Made by a program: the position numbers and the translations under genes. From the NCBI GenBank assembly GCA_019247605.1, contig JAFBAS010000044.1, forward strand, positions 1-64,000: DNA of 64,000 nt, in the 5' to 3' direction. Below are positions 34,328 through 43,859 of this stretch, piece by piece; position 1 is the first letter of the stretch, and each line of letters begins with the position of its first letter. The notes under the pieces are model-generated. The model saw nothing but the letters and a program-made list of their open reading frames with translations. It ran no database searches and was not told the origin of the DNA. The DNA is from Hyphomicrobiales bacterium. Its GTDB lineage: Bacteria > Pseudomonadota > Alphaproteobacteria > Rhizobiales > Beijerinckiaceae.

Positions 34328-35211
34328 GCGACCTCGCAGCCCCTGTCGCGCCGCCCGCGCCCGCTTCGAGCGCGCTCCAGGCGACGCTTCGCGCCTTCAA
34401 TACCAACAAGGCCTCGTGGATCGGGCTTGCCATCTTCCTCATCGTCGTCGCGGCCGCGATCTTCGCGCCGCTCATCGCCCCCCATGATCCGCTCGATCAG
34501 GATGTTCTCGATCGCCTGAAGCCGCCGAGCGCCGAGCATCTGCTCGGCACCGACTATTACGGCCGCGACACCTTTTCGCGTCTGCTTTATGGCGCGCGCA
34601 TTTCGCTCGTGATCGGCGTCGTTTCCACCTTGATCGCCATGGCGGCCGGCACGCTCATCGGCATGCTCGCGGGCTGGCGCGGTGGACGCTTCGACACCAT
34701 CACGATGCAGATCATGGACATGCTGCTCGCCTTCCCGTCCCTGATCCTCGGGCTCATCATCGTGGCCATGCTCGGACCTTCGATCGAGAACATCATCGCG
34801 GCGATCGCGCTCACCTCGGTGCCGCCCTTCGCGCGGATCGCGCGCGCCCCGACCATCGCGGTGAAGGGGCGTGATTTCGTCGAAGCCTGCCGCTCGCTCG
34901 GCTTTTCGGACACGCGCATTCTGGCCGTGCATATCCTGCCGAACATCTTCCCCGAGATCCTCGTCATGGGATCGCTTTGGCTCGCCAATGCGATCCGCAC
35001 CGAGGCCTCGCTTGCATTCATCGGGCTTGGCCTCAAGCCGCCGACCCCGACCTGGGGCGGCATGATCCGGGAAGGCTTCGAGAATATCCTCGATTCGGCG
35101 TGGCTCGCCATCGCGCCAGGCGTCGCGATCCTCGTTGTCGTCTTCGCCTTGAACCTCTTGGGCGACGGGTTGCGCGATGCGGTCGACCCCAAGCTCAAGA
35201 ACGAGGCGTAG
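34324..35211 (+). CDS. ABC transporter permease, DppC type
   Basis: It has 295 residues. It begins in the ATGA overlap with the DppB-type gene, so translation is coupled. Signatures are HLLGTDYYGRDTFSRLLYGAR in the N-terminal part, a first helix IGLAIFLIVVAAAIFAPLI, and the EAA loop (DFVEACRSLGFSDTRILAVHILPN). It pairs with DppB in the channel. The ATPase is not next to it but 3.7 kb downstream, after patatin, secreted protein and coiled-coil genes. Confidence 0.94.
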   Translation: MSDLAAPVAPPAPASSALQATLRAFNTNKASWIGLAIFLIVVAAAIFAPLIAPHDPLDQDVLDRLKPPSAEHLLGTDYYGRDTFSRLLYGARISLVIGVVSTLIAMAAGTLIGMLAGWRGGRFDTITMQIMDMLLAFPSLILGLIIVAMLGPSIENIIAAIALTSVPPFARIARAPTIAVKGRDFVEACRSLGFSDTRILAVHILPNIFPEILVMGSLWLANAIRTEASLAFIGLGLKPPTPTWGGMIREGFENILDSAWLAIAPGVAILVVVFALNLLGDGLRDAVDPKLKNEA

Positions 35212-35460
35212 GCGCAACGAATTCCGCCAACGACATTCCGCTCCGGACTGGGCAAGCGGGCGTTTCGAACCTTCAATGGTCAGCGCGGGCTTCGACCGCG
35301 GTGGCTCAAGCGAGCGACACCGGAAACATTTTGACCGAATTGCCTTAATTCGAAGGCTGAATCTGCCCCCGTTCCCGCTGAAAATCGTTTTCCGCGGTAT
35401 TTTGTCAAAAAAACGGCTCAAGCCATTTTGCGGCGCAGCAGAACGCCCTATCTTGTTGCA

Positions 35461-36591
35461 ATGCACAACTCGCAAAAACTCAGCCGCGCCTTGCGCGCGC
35501 TCGTCTCTCCCATCCTGAAGCAATTCATCGGCGGCGGAGCGCCTTCCGCGGCTCTCCCCTCGCACCCTATTGTGGGCGCCCCGGTGAATGGCGAAAAGCC
35601 TCCTCGCAAAGGACTTCGCTTGTCGCTTGCCTTGCAAGGCGGCGGCTCGTTCGGCGCCTTCACCTGGGGCGTGCTCGATCGCCTGCTCGAGGAGAAGGAC
35701 GTCTCTTTCGACGCGGTAAGCGGGGCGAGCGCGGGCGCTATCAACGCCATCATCTTGTGTTCGGGTCTTGCGCGAGGCGGGAAAGAAGGCGGGCGCAAGG
35801 CTCTTCATCAATTTTGGGAACAGGCTTCGCGCGCGGCGCCGACCCATGGGGGCGTCCAGCACCCTTCAGGGCTTGCGCTCGACGTTTCGACGCGGCTCAT
35901 GTCGCCCTACCAATTCAACCCGCTCGATTTCAATCCGCTGCGGGCGCTTTTGGGCGAGGTCGATTTCGAAGCGCTTCGTAAGGACCCGCCGCTCCGGCTC
36001 CTCATCGGCGCCACCCGAGTGAGCGACGGGGGGCTTCGCGTTTTTCGCGAGCATGAAATCACTCAGGACGTGGTCCTGGCTTCCGCCTGCTTGCCGCTCT
36101 TGCAGCACGCGGTGACGATCGATGGAGAGGCTTATTGGGATGGCGGCTACGCGGCAAATCCGCCCCTTCTTCCGCTCGTCGCCGCTTCGCGCGCTTGCGA
36201 CATCCTGGTGGTGCAGATCATCCCCACTCACGGTGAGGAACTTCCCCGCACTTCGCCGGGGATCATCCGGCGCTTGAACCAGATGACCTTCAACAACTCG
36301 CTTCTGCACGACCTCGAGAACCTCTCCTCGATGATGGATCTAGCGAAGGAACAAGATGGGAAGGGCCGCATGTCGCGCAAGCTGCGAAGGCTCGCCCTGC
36401 ATCGCCTTTCGGCGGAGGAAAAGCTTCCCGACCTCGGCGAGATGAGCGCCTTCAACCTCGATTGGGATTTTCTCACGCGGCTTCGCGATGCTGGCCGCAC
36501 TGCGGCTTCCGAGTGGATCGAGCGCGAGCCGAGTCGTGAGGCTGAGGTCACCCGGTTGCCCGAGCCTGCGGATGCTTTATCCTCGGCTTGA
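35461..36591 (+). CDS. Patatin-like phospholipase
   Basis: It has 376 residues from ATG 35461; an upstream in-frame start at 35428 lacks support. The catalytic dyad motifs are complete: oxyanion loop LQGGGSFGAFTWG, nucleophile elbow VSGASAGAIN (Ser near residue 90) and DGGYAANPPL with the catalytic Asp. This is the group of cytoplasmic or membrane-associated bacterial patatins that often lies beside hydroxybutyrate genes in rhizobia. It likely hydrolyses acyl esters of phospholipids. There is a short hydrophilic N-terminus without signal peptide. Confidence 0.9.
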   Translation: MHNSQKLSRALRALVSPILKQFIGGGAPSAALPSHPIVGAPVNGEKPPRKGLRLSLALQGGGSFGAFTWGVLDRLLEEKDVSFDAVSGASAGAINAIILCSGLARGGKEGGRKALHQFWEQASRAAPTHGGVQHPSGLALDVSTRLMSPYQFNPLDFNPLRALLGEVDFEALRKDPPLRLLIGATRVSDGGLRVFREHEITQDVVLASACLPLLQHAVTIDGEAYWDGGYAANPPLLPLVAASRACDILVVQIIPTHGEELPRTSPGIIRRLNQMTFNNSLLHDLENLSSMMDLAKEQDGKGRMSRKLRRLALHRLSAEEKLPDLGEMSAFNLDWDFLTRLRDAGRTAASEWIEREPSREAEVTRLPEPADALSSA

Positions 36592-36628
36592 CCTTTGCCT
36601 GCAGGGAGGCTGTCGTCCTGAGCTCTCT

Positions 36629-36967
36629 TCAGAAAACCGGAAGATAGTTTACCTCGACGGGCGCGCGGCAGGCCTTTGCGGCGCAACTCACGAAAAGACT
36701 GTTTGGCGTGACGAAGGAGGCCGAAGCCCCCGGTGCGAGCGTCGCGTACGGCGAGCCATTCGGCCGATCACCTTTGCCGATCGAGATTTCGATCGGTTGC
36801 GTGCCGACGTTGCTGATGATCACAACGTGATAAGACGCGTCCTTGCCATGCTCCGCCGTGTAGGCAACCGCGAAAGCCTGCTCATCCGCCACAAACGAAA
36901 AATCAGCGGCCGATGCCACGGAAGGCACCGCACATAGGGCAAGCGCGGAAAAGACGAGCGAGCGCAT
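36629..36967 (-). CDS. Small secreted protein of unknown function
   Basis: It has 112 residues from ATG 36967. The signal peptide MRSLVFSALALCAVPSVASA is followed by a short beta-rich mature part containing FVADEQAFAVAYTAEHGKD and two cysteines near the C-terminus that could form a disulfide. I recognise no family. It stands convergent to the patatin gene and divergent from the coiled-coil gene. Exported, probably periplasmic. Confidence 0.65.
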   Translation of the reverse strand: MRSLVFSALALCAVPSVASAADFSFVADEQAFAVAYTAEHGKDASYHVVIISNVGTQPIEISIGKGDRPNGSPYATLAPGASASFVTPNSLFVSCAAKACRAPVEVNYLPVF

Positions 36968-37217
36968 GGCGCGATGCTTTCGGTTTTGCCTTGAACTCCT
37001 CGCGCCGGTCCGGCGCAATTCGTCTCAAGAGGCTAGCGCATTTCGCTTGCCGGCGTGAGCCCGTTGAAACTTCCGGCTTTCTCTGGGCCAGCTTCCCCGA
37101 GGCATCACAATCGTCGCCATGCATAAAAGTGGAGGCTAATTCGGCGCCGCTAATGGTTGGAATGGAGTTAGGCTTCATGTAAAAGGGGGGTCTGCCGCGC
37201 TAATTGGGTCATGGGTC

Positions 37218-38699
37218 ATGAGTAAGCTCACCAGGCTTTTTGGACGTAAGCCACAGGAATCGGAAAGCGAATCCGGCGTGACGTCGCTCGCCGCCATCCC
37301 GGACAGTGGTGTCGAGGGCCTCGAGGCCGACAGCTTTGCCGAGGTCGGTGTGCGTCTCGGCGAGGAAAACGAGTCCTTGCGCAACCTCCTGATCGATGCC
37401 GGCCGCAAGATCAACGAATTCGACGAGTTCAAGGACGCGTTCATCAAGATCATGGAGCCGGCCAACAAGGCTTTGCGTTCCCTTGAAATCGAAAAGTCCC
37501 AGAACATCGCCTTGCGGCGCAATTTCAGCCAGGTGCGCGCCACCTACGAGACGCTCCAGGTCGAATATCGAGAAATCGACAAAAAGGCGTCGACGTTAAA
37601 GAGCGACAACGAGCGGCTGCGGCACGAATTGGACCTTTCGCGCCAGTCGGTTCGCGATCTTGAGAGCACGCGCGCGGAGCTGACGAACGAGCTTACGAGC
37701 AAGCGCGCCGAGATCGTCGAGCTCGAGCGCCATCTCGAAAGGGAGACGGCGCAGGTGCGCGCCTTCAGCGAGGACAACCAGACGCTGCGCGATCAAGGCG
37801 CCATGGCGGACAAGAGGATCGGAATCCTCGAGGCTGATCTCGCGGCCGCGCGCGACAAGATCGTGCTGCTCGAGGACGACAAGCGCTCGCTGCAGATCCT
37901 CCTCGATCAGACGAATGGCGAGCTCACGCGCGTCACGCAACGAATGACCGATACCGACAATGCCTTGACGATGGCCAAGACCCGCATCGTGCAGGTCGAG
38001 GGCACCGTCGCGGAGATCGAGACCGAACGCAACAAGCTCGTCGCCGCGGTCGACGAGGCCAATGAGCGGTATCGCAGCGGCTACAGCGCGCTCAACATGC
38101 AGGTGAGCGCCTTGCAGGCGCGCGCCGCGACGGCCGAGAAGCTTCTCGCTGAAACGCGACAGAACCTCGTAGCGCGCACCGAGGAGGCGAGAAACGCCGA
38201 TCGGGCCGCGATGGAATCGGCTTTCGGCCGCAACAAGGCCGAGAAGAAGCTCGCCGAGATGGAGGCCTCGCGCGAGGCGCAGGATGCGCAAGTGCGCGGC
38301 CTCGAGCAATCGCGCGCGACCCTCGTCGAGCGCGCGACCGCCCTCTTGAACACGGTGAAAAAGCGCGAGGCGCAATTGGCCCGCGCCGAGGAGCGCATCC
38401 AAATGCTCACCGATCGTGTCGAGCACAGCGAAGGCGATTTGCAAGCGAGCCGTCAGGCCTTCGAGAAGCGCATCGAGGAGCTCAATGCGACGCTCGAGCG
38501 CGAGCGGCTCGAGCACTCCGTGGTCGAAGGCTCGCTCGAGGCAGCCCGCAAGGATCGCGCCCAGCTGCAGCGCGAGGTGACGAGGCTCCAAGCGACGTTG
38601 CGGCGTGGCGCGCTCATCGAGGAGAGAGAAAGCGCCGAGCCGGCACGCGGCGAGGCTGCCGTCAATTCGGGCGATGTCGAGCCGATCATCAAGGCGTAG
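37218..38699 (+). CDS. Long coiled-coil protein, filament-like, unknown function
   Basis: It has 493 residues. After a short N-terminal head ([20 protein letters not shown]), residues about 45-465 are almost unbroken heptad repeats rich in Glu, Arg, Leu and Ala, such as [20 protein letters not shown]. There are a few helix breakers and no transmembrane segment or ATPase motif. Head, long rod and short tail are the build of bacterial intermediate-filament-like proteins such as crescentin, and conserved rhizobial homologues exist as far as I recall. A cytoskeletal or polar scaffolding role is inference. SMC-type ATPase domains are absent. Confidence 0.75.
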   Translation: MSKLTRLFGRKPQESESESGVTSLAAIPDSGVEGLEADSFAEVGVRLGEENESLRNLLIDAGRKINEFDEFKDAFIKIMEPANKALRSLEIEKSQNIALRRNFSQVRATYETLQVEYREIDKKASTLKSDNERLRHELDLSRQSVRDLESTRAELTNELTSKRAEIVELERHLERETAQVRAFSEDNQTLRDQGAMADKRIGILEADLAAARDKIVLLEDDKRSLQILLDQTNGELTRVTQRMTDTDNALTMAKTRIVQVEGTVAEIETERNKLVAAVDEANERYRSGYSALNMQVSALQARAATAEKLLAETRQNLVARTEEARNADRAAMESAFGRNKAEKKLAEMEASREAQDAQVRGLEQSRATLVERATALLNTVKKREAQLARAEERIQMLTDRVEHSEGDLQASRQAFEKRIEELNATLERERLEHSVVEGSLEAARKDRAQLQREVTRLQATLRRGALIEERESAEPARGEAAVNSGDVEPIIKA

Positions 38700-38740
38700 A
38701 TGCTCGGGCCGCCCCAGCGTCACCCCGCGAGCCTCAATCC

Positions 38741-38862
38741 ACGGCGTGTCACCCCCGGCGAGGCTCGCGTAAGCGAGCCTCGGGAAGGGGGTCCACATGG
38801 TGGAGATCAATAAAAACCGTGGAATATGGGTTCCCTTCCCCTCGCGCTCCTTCGGAGCGCTC
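38741..38862. repeat. REP-like palindromic intergenic element
   Basis: Two hairpins lie in one block. CGAGGCTCGC (38759-38768) and GCGAGCCTCG (38773-38782) form a perfect 10-bp stem with loop GTAA. About 60 bases later GCGCTC and GAGCGC enclose CTTCG. The surrounding phrase (TCACCCCCGGCGAGG to GGGAATGACAG) has the look of dispersed extragenic repeats in rhizobial genomes. It separates the coiled-coil gene from the ABC ATPase and may also act as a transcription end. Confidence 0.6.
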
Positions 38863-38937
38863 GGCCGGGAATGACAGCCTGAAGCGGTCCCGTGCGGAAT
38901 GGTAGCCAATAGCGCACGGCGCACGTAATAATCCGCC

Positions 38938-40824
38938 ATGGCCTCTCCAGACCCTCGCCCTGTTCTTTCCGTGCGCGACCTTTCGGTGGCTTTCCGCGTC
39001 GACAATGTCTGGCGGCCTGCGGTGGAAGCCTTGTCCTTCGACGTCGGGGCGCGCCAGACCGTCGCCATCGTCGGCGAATCGGGTTCCGGCAAGAGCGTCA
39101 CGGCCCTGTCGGTGATGCGCCTTCTTCCGGCCGCCAACAGCCGGGTCGAGGGCGCGATCCGCTTCGACGGCCGCGATCTTCTGCAACTCCCCGAAGAGGA
39201 GATGCGCAAGGTTCGCGGCGACAAAATTTCGATGATCTTCCAGGAGCCGATGACAAGCCTCAACCCGGTGCTCACCATCGGTTTCCAGATCGCCGAGGCG
39301 CTGATGTTTCATCGCGGGCTCGAGCGTAAGGCGGCCGAGGCGGAAGCACTGCGCATCCTGGACCGGGTGCGCGTGCCAGCGGCGCGCGAGCGCCTGCACG
39401 AATATCCACACCGCTTCTCCGGTGGCATGCGCCAGCGTGTGATGATCGCGATGGCGCTTGCCTGCAAGCCGAAGCTCCTGATCGCCGACGAACCGACCAC
39501 GGCACTCGACGTCACCGTCCAGGCCCAGATCCTCGAGCTGGTGAAGCTCTTGCAGGAAGAAGAGGGCATGTCGGTCGTCTTCATCACCCACGACATGGGC
39601 GTGGTCGCGGAGATCGCCGACCGGGTGGTCGTGATGTGGAAAGGCCGGAAGGTGGAGGAGGGCGAGGCCGCCCGCGTGCTCGAGCGCCCCGAGCATCCTT
39701 ACACCAAGGCACTCCTCGCCGCCGTGCCCCGCCTCGGCTCGATGAAGGGCGAAGCCAAGCCGAAGCCCTTTCCCGAGCCCGAAGGCGAGGCCGGCGGCGT
39801 CTCCGAGGTCGCCAATGCTTCCGCACCATCGACATCCTCGGCCCGAGCGCGACCGAATGGGTCGCAGGAGGTGTCGGGCATCGCGCCTGTAGCGCTGACG
39901 ATGCGCCCCCTTCTCGAGGTCGCGAACCTCGTGACCCGCTTCCCCATCCGCTCGGGCGTCTTCGGCAAGGTGAATGCGCGTGTGCACGCGGTCGAGGACG
40001 TGTCCTTCTCGCTGCATCCCGGCGAGACGCTGGCACTCGTCGGGGAATCCGGCTGCGGCAAATCGACGACCGGGCGTTCGATCCTTCGGCTCGTCGAACC
40101 GAATGCCGGGCGCGTGCTCTTCGAAGGCGAGGATGTGCGCGCACTCGACGCTCAGGGGCTTCGGCGCATGCGCCAAAGCATGCAGATGATCTTCCAGGAC
40201 CCGTTCGCGAGCCTCAATCCGCGAAAGAGCGTCGGCGCCGCCATCGCCGAGCCGATCATCGTGCACGGGATTGCCGCAAAGCGCGAGGCGCGCGAGCGCG
40301 TTGCCGAGCTTTTGCGCAAGGTGGGTCTCACGCCTGACATGGCGGGGCGCTTCCCGCATGAATTCTCGGGTGGCCAGCGTCAGCGTCTCGCGATCGCGCG
40401 CGCCCTCGGGCTCGCGCCAAAGCTGATCGTCGCGGACGAAGCAGTCTCGGCGCTCGACGTCTCAGTGAAGGCGCGCGTCGTGAACCTGATGATGCGGCTT
40501 CAGGCCGAGATGGGACTGGCCTTCCTCTTCATCTCGCACGACATCGCGGTCGTCGAGCGCGTCAGCCACCGCATCGCCGTCATGTATCTCGGCGAGATCG
40601 TCGAGATAGGCCCGCGGGCGGCGATCATCGAAAATCCCCGCCATCCCTACACGCGAAAGCTCGTCGCGGCCGTGCCCTCTCCCGATCCGGCGCGTCGCGC
40701 GATCCGGCGCGGCCTTTCGAACGAGGAGGTGCCAAGCCCGATGAAGCCGGCCAACTACGTGCCGATGCCGCGCCTTTACCGCGAGGTTTCGCCAGGCCAT
40801 GTCGTCCAGGAATTCGCTGCGTGA
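38938..40824 (+). CDS. Fused double ABC ATPase of the DppD-DppF type
   Basis: It has 628 residues with two complete nucleotide-binding domains. The first (about 5-270) has Walker [10 protein letters not shown], signature [15 protein letters not shown] and Walker [13 protein letters not shown]. The second (about 325-610) has [26 protein letters not shown] and [12 protein letters not shown]. The two are joined by a low-complexity linker around residues 270-325. It powers uptake through the DppB/DppC-type permeases upstream and belongs with the binding protein at 30924. Its stop overlaps the GTG start of the following epimerase gene in GTGA, so the two are translationally coupled. Confidence 0.94.
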   Translation: MASPDPRPVLSVRDLSVAFRVDNVWRPAVEALSFDVGARQTVAIVGESGSGKSVTALSVMRLLPAANSRVEGAIRFDGRDLLQLPEEEMRKVRGDKISMIFQEPMTSLNPVLTIGFQIAEALMFHRGLERKAAEAEALRILDRVRVPAARERLHEYPHRFSGGMRQRVMIAMALACKPKLLIADEPTTALDVTVQAQILELVKLLQEEEGMSVVFITHDMGVVAEIADRVVVMWKGRKVEEGEAARVLERPEHPYTKALLAAVPRLGSMKGEAKPKPFPEPEGEAGGVSEVANASAPSTSSARARPNGSQEVSGIAPVALTMRPLLEVANLVTRFPIRSGVFGKVNARVHAVEDVSFSLHPGETLALVGESGCGKSTTGRSILRLVEPNAGRVLFEGEDVRALDAQGLRRMRQSMQMIFQDPFASLNPRKSVGAAIAEPIIVHGIAAKREARERVAELLRKVGLTPDMAGRFPHEFSGGQRQRLAIARALGLAPKLIVADEAVSALDVSVKARVVNLMMRLQAEMGLAFLFISHDIAVVERVSHRIAVMYLGEIVEIGPRAAIIENPRHPYTRKLVAAVPSPDPARRAIRRGLSNEEVPSPMKPANYVPMPRLYREVSPGHVVQEFAA

Positions 40825-41720
40825 ACCCGACGACGCGGCTCGATCTCGCGAATGGCTCGGCGCGCGCCACGATCTCGACGCTCGGAGCCGAGCCGCAAGG
40901 CTGGGAGGTCGATGGCCATTCCCTCATCTGGCCAGGCGATCCGGCCTGGTGGGCAAAGCAGAGCCCCATCCTGTTTCCTGTCGTCGGTTGGACCCGCAAC
41001 GGCGAGATGCGGATCAAGGGAAAGCGCTATCCACTCGGCCTGCACGGCTTTGCCTCGGCGGAAGAATTCGGGGTCGTGGAGTGCTCGACGGAGAGCGTGC
41101 GCATGCGGCTCGCCGAGAATGCCGCAACGCGTGCGCTTTACCCTTTCGCCTTCGCGCTCGAGGTCCTCTACACGCTCACCCCGACGAGCCTCTCGGCGAG
41201 TTTCACGGTGGGCAATCCAGGCACCGAACCCATGCCGTACGCGCTCGGCTTTCACCCGGGGTTCGTCTTCCCCTTGGCGGGCGGCTCGCCACAAGCGCAT
41301 GAAGTGGTATTCGACAAGCGTGTTTCGCCGCAAGTTCCGCGGATCGCTCCAGGGGGTCTCATCGCGAGCGCGGCCCGCAAGGTGCCGCTCGAGGACGGCA
41401 GGCTGCATCTTGCGCCCGAGCTCTTCGAGAATGACGCGCTCTGCTTTCTCGAGGCGGCAAGCCCGAATGTGGCCTACGTGAACGGGCGTGGCCAGGGGAT
41501 CGAGATTTCCGCCGAGAATTTCCCGCATGTCGCGTTGTGGACGAAGCCTGGCGCGCCTTTCCTCTGCATCGAGTGCTGGACGGGCCATAGCGACCCGGAG
41601 GGCTTCGCGGGAGACATTTTCGAGAAGCCCTCGATGCGCTCGCTCGAGCCGGGTGCGAGCGCGCGCCACGGCGTCACCTATCGCTGGCGATCGGCTTCCA
41701 CAGGATCGAGCGATCGCTGA
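40821..41720 (+). CDS. Aldose 1-epimerase family protein
   Basis: It has 299 residues starting at GTG 40821 inside the ABC ATPase stop. Family features are ISTLGAEPQGWEVDG, PILFPVVGWTRNGEMRIKG, LGLHGFASAEEF and ALGFHPGFVFPL, the galactose mutarotase-like beta sandwich of the LacX/YeaD-like branch. It should interconvert anomers of a free or phosphorylated sugar, but the specific sugar is unknown. Coupling to the ATPase gene suggests that it processes the transported substrate. Confidence 0.88.
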   Translation: MNPTTRLDLANGSARATISTLGAEPQGWEVDGHSLIWPGDPAWWAKQSPILFPVVGWTRNGEMRIKGKRYPLGLHGFASAEEFGVVECSTESVRMRLAENAATRALYPFAFALEVLYTLTPTSLSASFTVGNPGTEPMPYALGFHPGFVFPLAGGSPQAHEVVFDKRVSPQVPRIAPGGLIASAARKVPLEDGRLHLAPELFENDALCFLEAASPNVAYVNGRGQGIEISAENFPHVALWTKPGAPFLCIECWTGHSDPEGFAGDIFEKPSMRSLEPGASARHGVTYRWRSASTGSSDR

Positions 41721-41790
41721 TCGCCTTCTGGCGACGGGCGAGGCCTTCGCCTATGTTCTGCCCCAAAGAGAGATCGGGCGGAGGATGAGC

Positions 41791-42540
41791 ATGAATGAAG
41801 GGGCGCGCCATAACGGCCGGGTGGCCGTGATCACGGGTGCGGCATCAGGAATAGGCTTCGGCGTCGCGCGTCGCCTCGCGGCGGAAGGCGCGCGCCTCTC
41901 GCTCTGGGATCGCGATGCGAGCGGGCTGAAGCGGGCCGCAAAGGAGCTCGGCGACAAGACCCACCAGGTCGCGCTCGACCTCACCGATCCTTCAGCCGTC
42001 GATCGCGCGGCACGCGAGGCCGCGGGTACGCTCGGCGGCATCGACATTCTCGTCGCGAGCGCCGGCATCACGGGGCCAAATGCGACGCTTGCCGATTATC
42101 CGGTGGAGGAGTGGAAGCGGGTGTTCGACGTGAACGTGCACGCGCTTTTCTATTGCAACAAGGCCGTGCTCGGCCCGATGCGCGCCAAGGATTACGGGCG
42201 CATCGTCAACATCGCCTCGATCGCCGGGAAGGAGGGAAACCCGAATGCCTCCGCCTATAGCGCCAGCAAGGCCGCGGTGATCGGGCTCACGAAATCGCTC
42301 GGAAAGGAGCTCGCCAAGACCGGGATCCGCGTCAATTGCGTGACGCCGGCGGCGGTCAAGACCGCGATCTTTGACCAGATGAAGCAGGAGCATATCGATT
42401 TCATGTTGTCGAAGATTCCACTTGCTCGTTTTGGCCTCGTGGAGGAAATCGCCGCCATGATCGCCTGGCTCGCGAGCGAGGAATGCTCTTTTTCGACCGG
42501 AGCCGTCTTCGATCTCTCGGGCGGAAGAGCGACGTACTGA
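41791..42540 (+). CDS. Short-chain dehydrogenase/reductase
   Basis: It has 249 residues from ATG 41791, chosen because GGAGG lies six bases upstream; ATG 41785 directly abuts that site. Signatures are VITGAASGIGFGVARRLA (TGxxxGIG), the NAG-like VASAGI, the serine of NIASIAGKEG and YSASKAA with catalytic Tyr and Lys. The SDR acts on a hydroxyl/carbonyl of a small molecule with NAD(P). It follows the aldose epimerase by about 70 bases on the same strand, which fits a sugar dehydrogenase. Confidence 0.9.
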   Translation: MNEGARHNGRVAVITGAASGIGFGVARRLAAEGARLSLWDRDASGLKRAAKELGDKTHQVALDLTDPSAVDRAAREAAGTLGGIDILVASAGITGPNATLADYPVEEWKRVFDVNVHALFYCNKAVLGPMRAKDYGRIVNIASIAGKEGNPNASAYSASKAAVIGLTKSLGKELAKTGIRVNCVTPAAVKTAIFDQMKQEHIDFMLSKIPLARFGLVEEIAAMIAWLASEECSFSTGAVFDLSGGRATY

Positions 42541-42639
42541 AGATGCGCGACGGCTCGATCCTTCAGGAGCTCCGAGGCGTGCGCCTTCGGGATTGCGTGG
42601 AGCGCAATTCGTTTCGGTCCCATCGACGGCCCGTTCTTT

Positions 42640-42704
42640 CCCGCGAAAGCGCGAATCCAGACCTGCGGCAGGAGTCCGAAGAAGTGGATCCCCGCCTTCG
42701 CGGG
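42640..42704. repeat. Palindromic repeat element with near-complementary arms
   Basis: The left arm CCGCGAAAGCG (42641-42651) and the right arm CGCCTTCGCGG (42693-42703) are complementary except at one position, and the right arm itself can form CCCGC-CTTC-GCGGG (42691-42704). The text CCCGCGAAAGCG...TGGATCCCCGCCTTCGCGGGATGA is a familiar dispersed repeat pattern in Proteobacteria. It lies between the SDR and hrcA genes. Confidence 0.6.
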
Positions 42705-42756
42705 ATGAGCGGAAAGAGGAGCACTTGCGCGGATCAGTCTCTCGGCGAGGGCATCG

Positions 42757-43833
42757 ATGACTAGCGCGCCACCGCCCCAGCGCGCCCTCGTCGACCTCAA
42801 CGAACGTTCGCGCGAGATTTTCCGGCAAATCGTCGAGGCTTATCTCGCCACGGGCGAACCGGTCGGCTCGCGCAATCTGTCGCGCCTCATTCCGATGACC
42901 TTGTCGCCCGCAAGCGTGCGCAACGTCATGGCCGATCTCGAATCGACGGGCCTCATCTATTCGCCGCATGCGAGCGCCGGCCGTTTGCCGACCGAACTCG
43001 GGATGCGCTTCTTCGTCGACGCGCTTCTCGAGGTCGGCGATTTGTCGAGCGAGGATCGCGCCCGCATCGATGCCGAGGTGAAGGCGAAATCGCAAGGGCG
43101 CACGCTCGAGGCCATGTTGCGCGAGGCGACATCGCTCCTTTCCGGCCTCTCGCGCGGGGCCGGCGTCGTGGTCACCACGAAGCACAATGCGCGTCTGAAG
43201 CATGTCGAGTTCGTGCAGCTCGAGCCGCGCCGCGCCCTTGTGGTTCTCGTCTCCGATGACGGTTCGGTCGAGAACAGGGTCGTCGCTTTGCCGCCTGGCT
43301 TGCCGGCTTCGGCGCTCACTGAGGCGACGAACTTCCTCAACGCGCGCATTCTCGGCAAGACGCTCGCCGAATTGCGCGCCGACCTTCAATCCTCGCGCGA
43401 GGCGGTCGAGCGGGAAATCGATGCCCTTACGGCCGGCCTCATCGAGGCCGGGCTTGCGAGCTGGACCGGAGGAGCCGACACGCGTCAATTGATCGTTCGA
43501 GGACAGGCGAACCTTCTCGAGGACCTGAAGGCCACCGAAGATCTCGAACGGGTGCGCCTTCTCTTGGCCGATCTCGAGACGCAACGCGAAGTCGCCGATC
43601 TCTTGGCGCGCGCCGAGGAGGGGGAAGGTGTGCGCATCTTCATCGGCTCGGAGAACAAGCTCTTCTCGCTTTCCGGCTCCACCATGATCGTCGCCCCCTT
43701 CAAAATCGGCCATGAGCAGATCGTCGGTGTGCTCGGCGTCATCGGCCCGACACGGCTGAACTACGCGCGCATCATTCCGATGGTCGATTACACGGCGAAG
43801 GTTGTTTCGACGCTGATCGACCGCGGCAGGTGA
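42757..43833 (+). CDS. hrcA: Heat-inducible transcription repressor HrcA
   Basis: It has 358 residues. The N-terminal winged helix is [20 protein letters not shown] and [11 protein letters not shown] with the wing [20 protein letters not shown], the HrcA hallmark. The C-terminal region includes [20 protein letters not shown] and [20 protein letters not shown]. HrcA binds CIRCE operators of groESL and related chaperone operons. I see no CIRCE element in the window and no grpE after it, which is the usual neighbour in this order; the next gene is a SIMPL protein on the opposite strand. Confidence 0.96.
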   Translation: MTSAPPPQRALVDLNERSREIFRQIVEAYLATGEPVGSRNLSRLIPMTLSPASVRNVMADLESTGLIYSPHASAGRLPTELGMRFFVDALLEVGDLSSEDRARIDAEVKAKSQGRTLEAMLREATSLLSGLSRGAGVVVTTKHNARLKHVEFVQLEPRRALVVLVSDDGSVENRVVALPPGLPASALTEATNFLNARILGKTLAELRADLQSSREAVEREIDALTAGLIEAGLASWTGGADTRQLIVRGQANLLEDLKATEDLERVRLLLADLETQREVADLLARAEEGEGVRIFIGSENKLFSLSGSTMIVAPFKIGHEQIVGVLGVIGPTRLNYARIIPMVDYTAKVVSTLIDRGR

Positions 43834-43859
43834 GGGCGCTCCGGCGTACTTCGAGCGCG

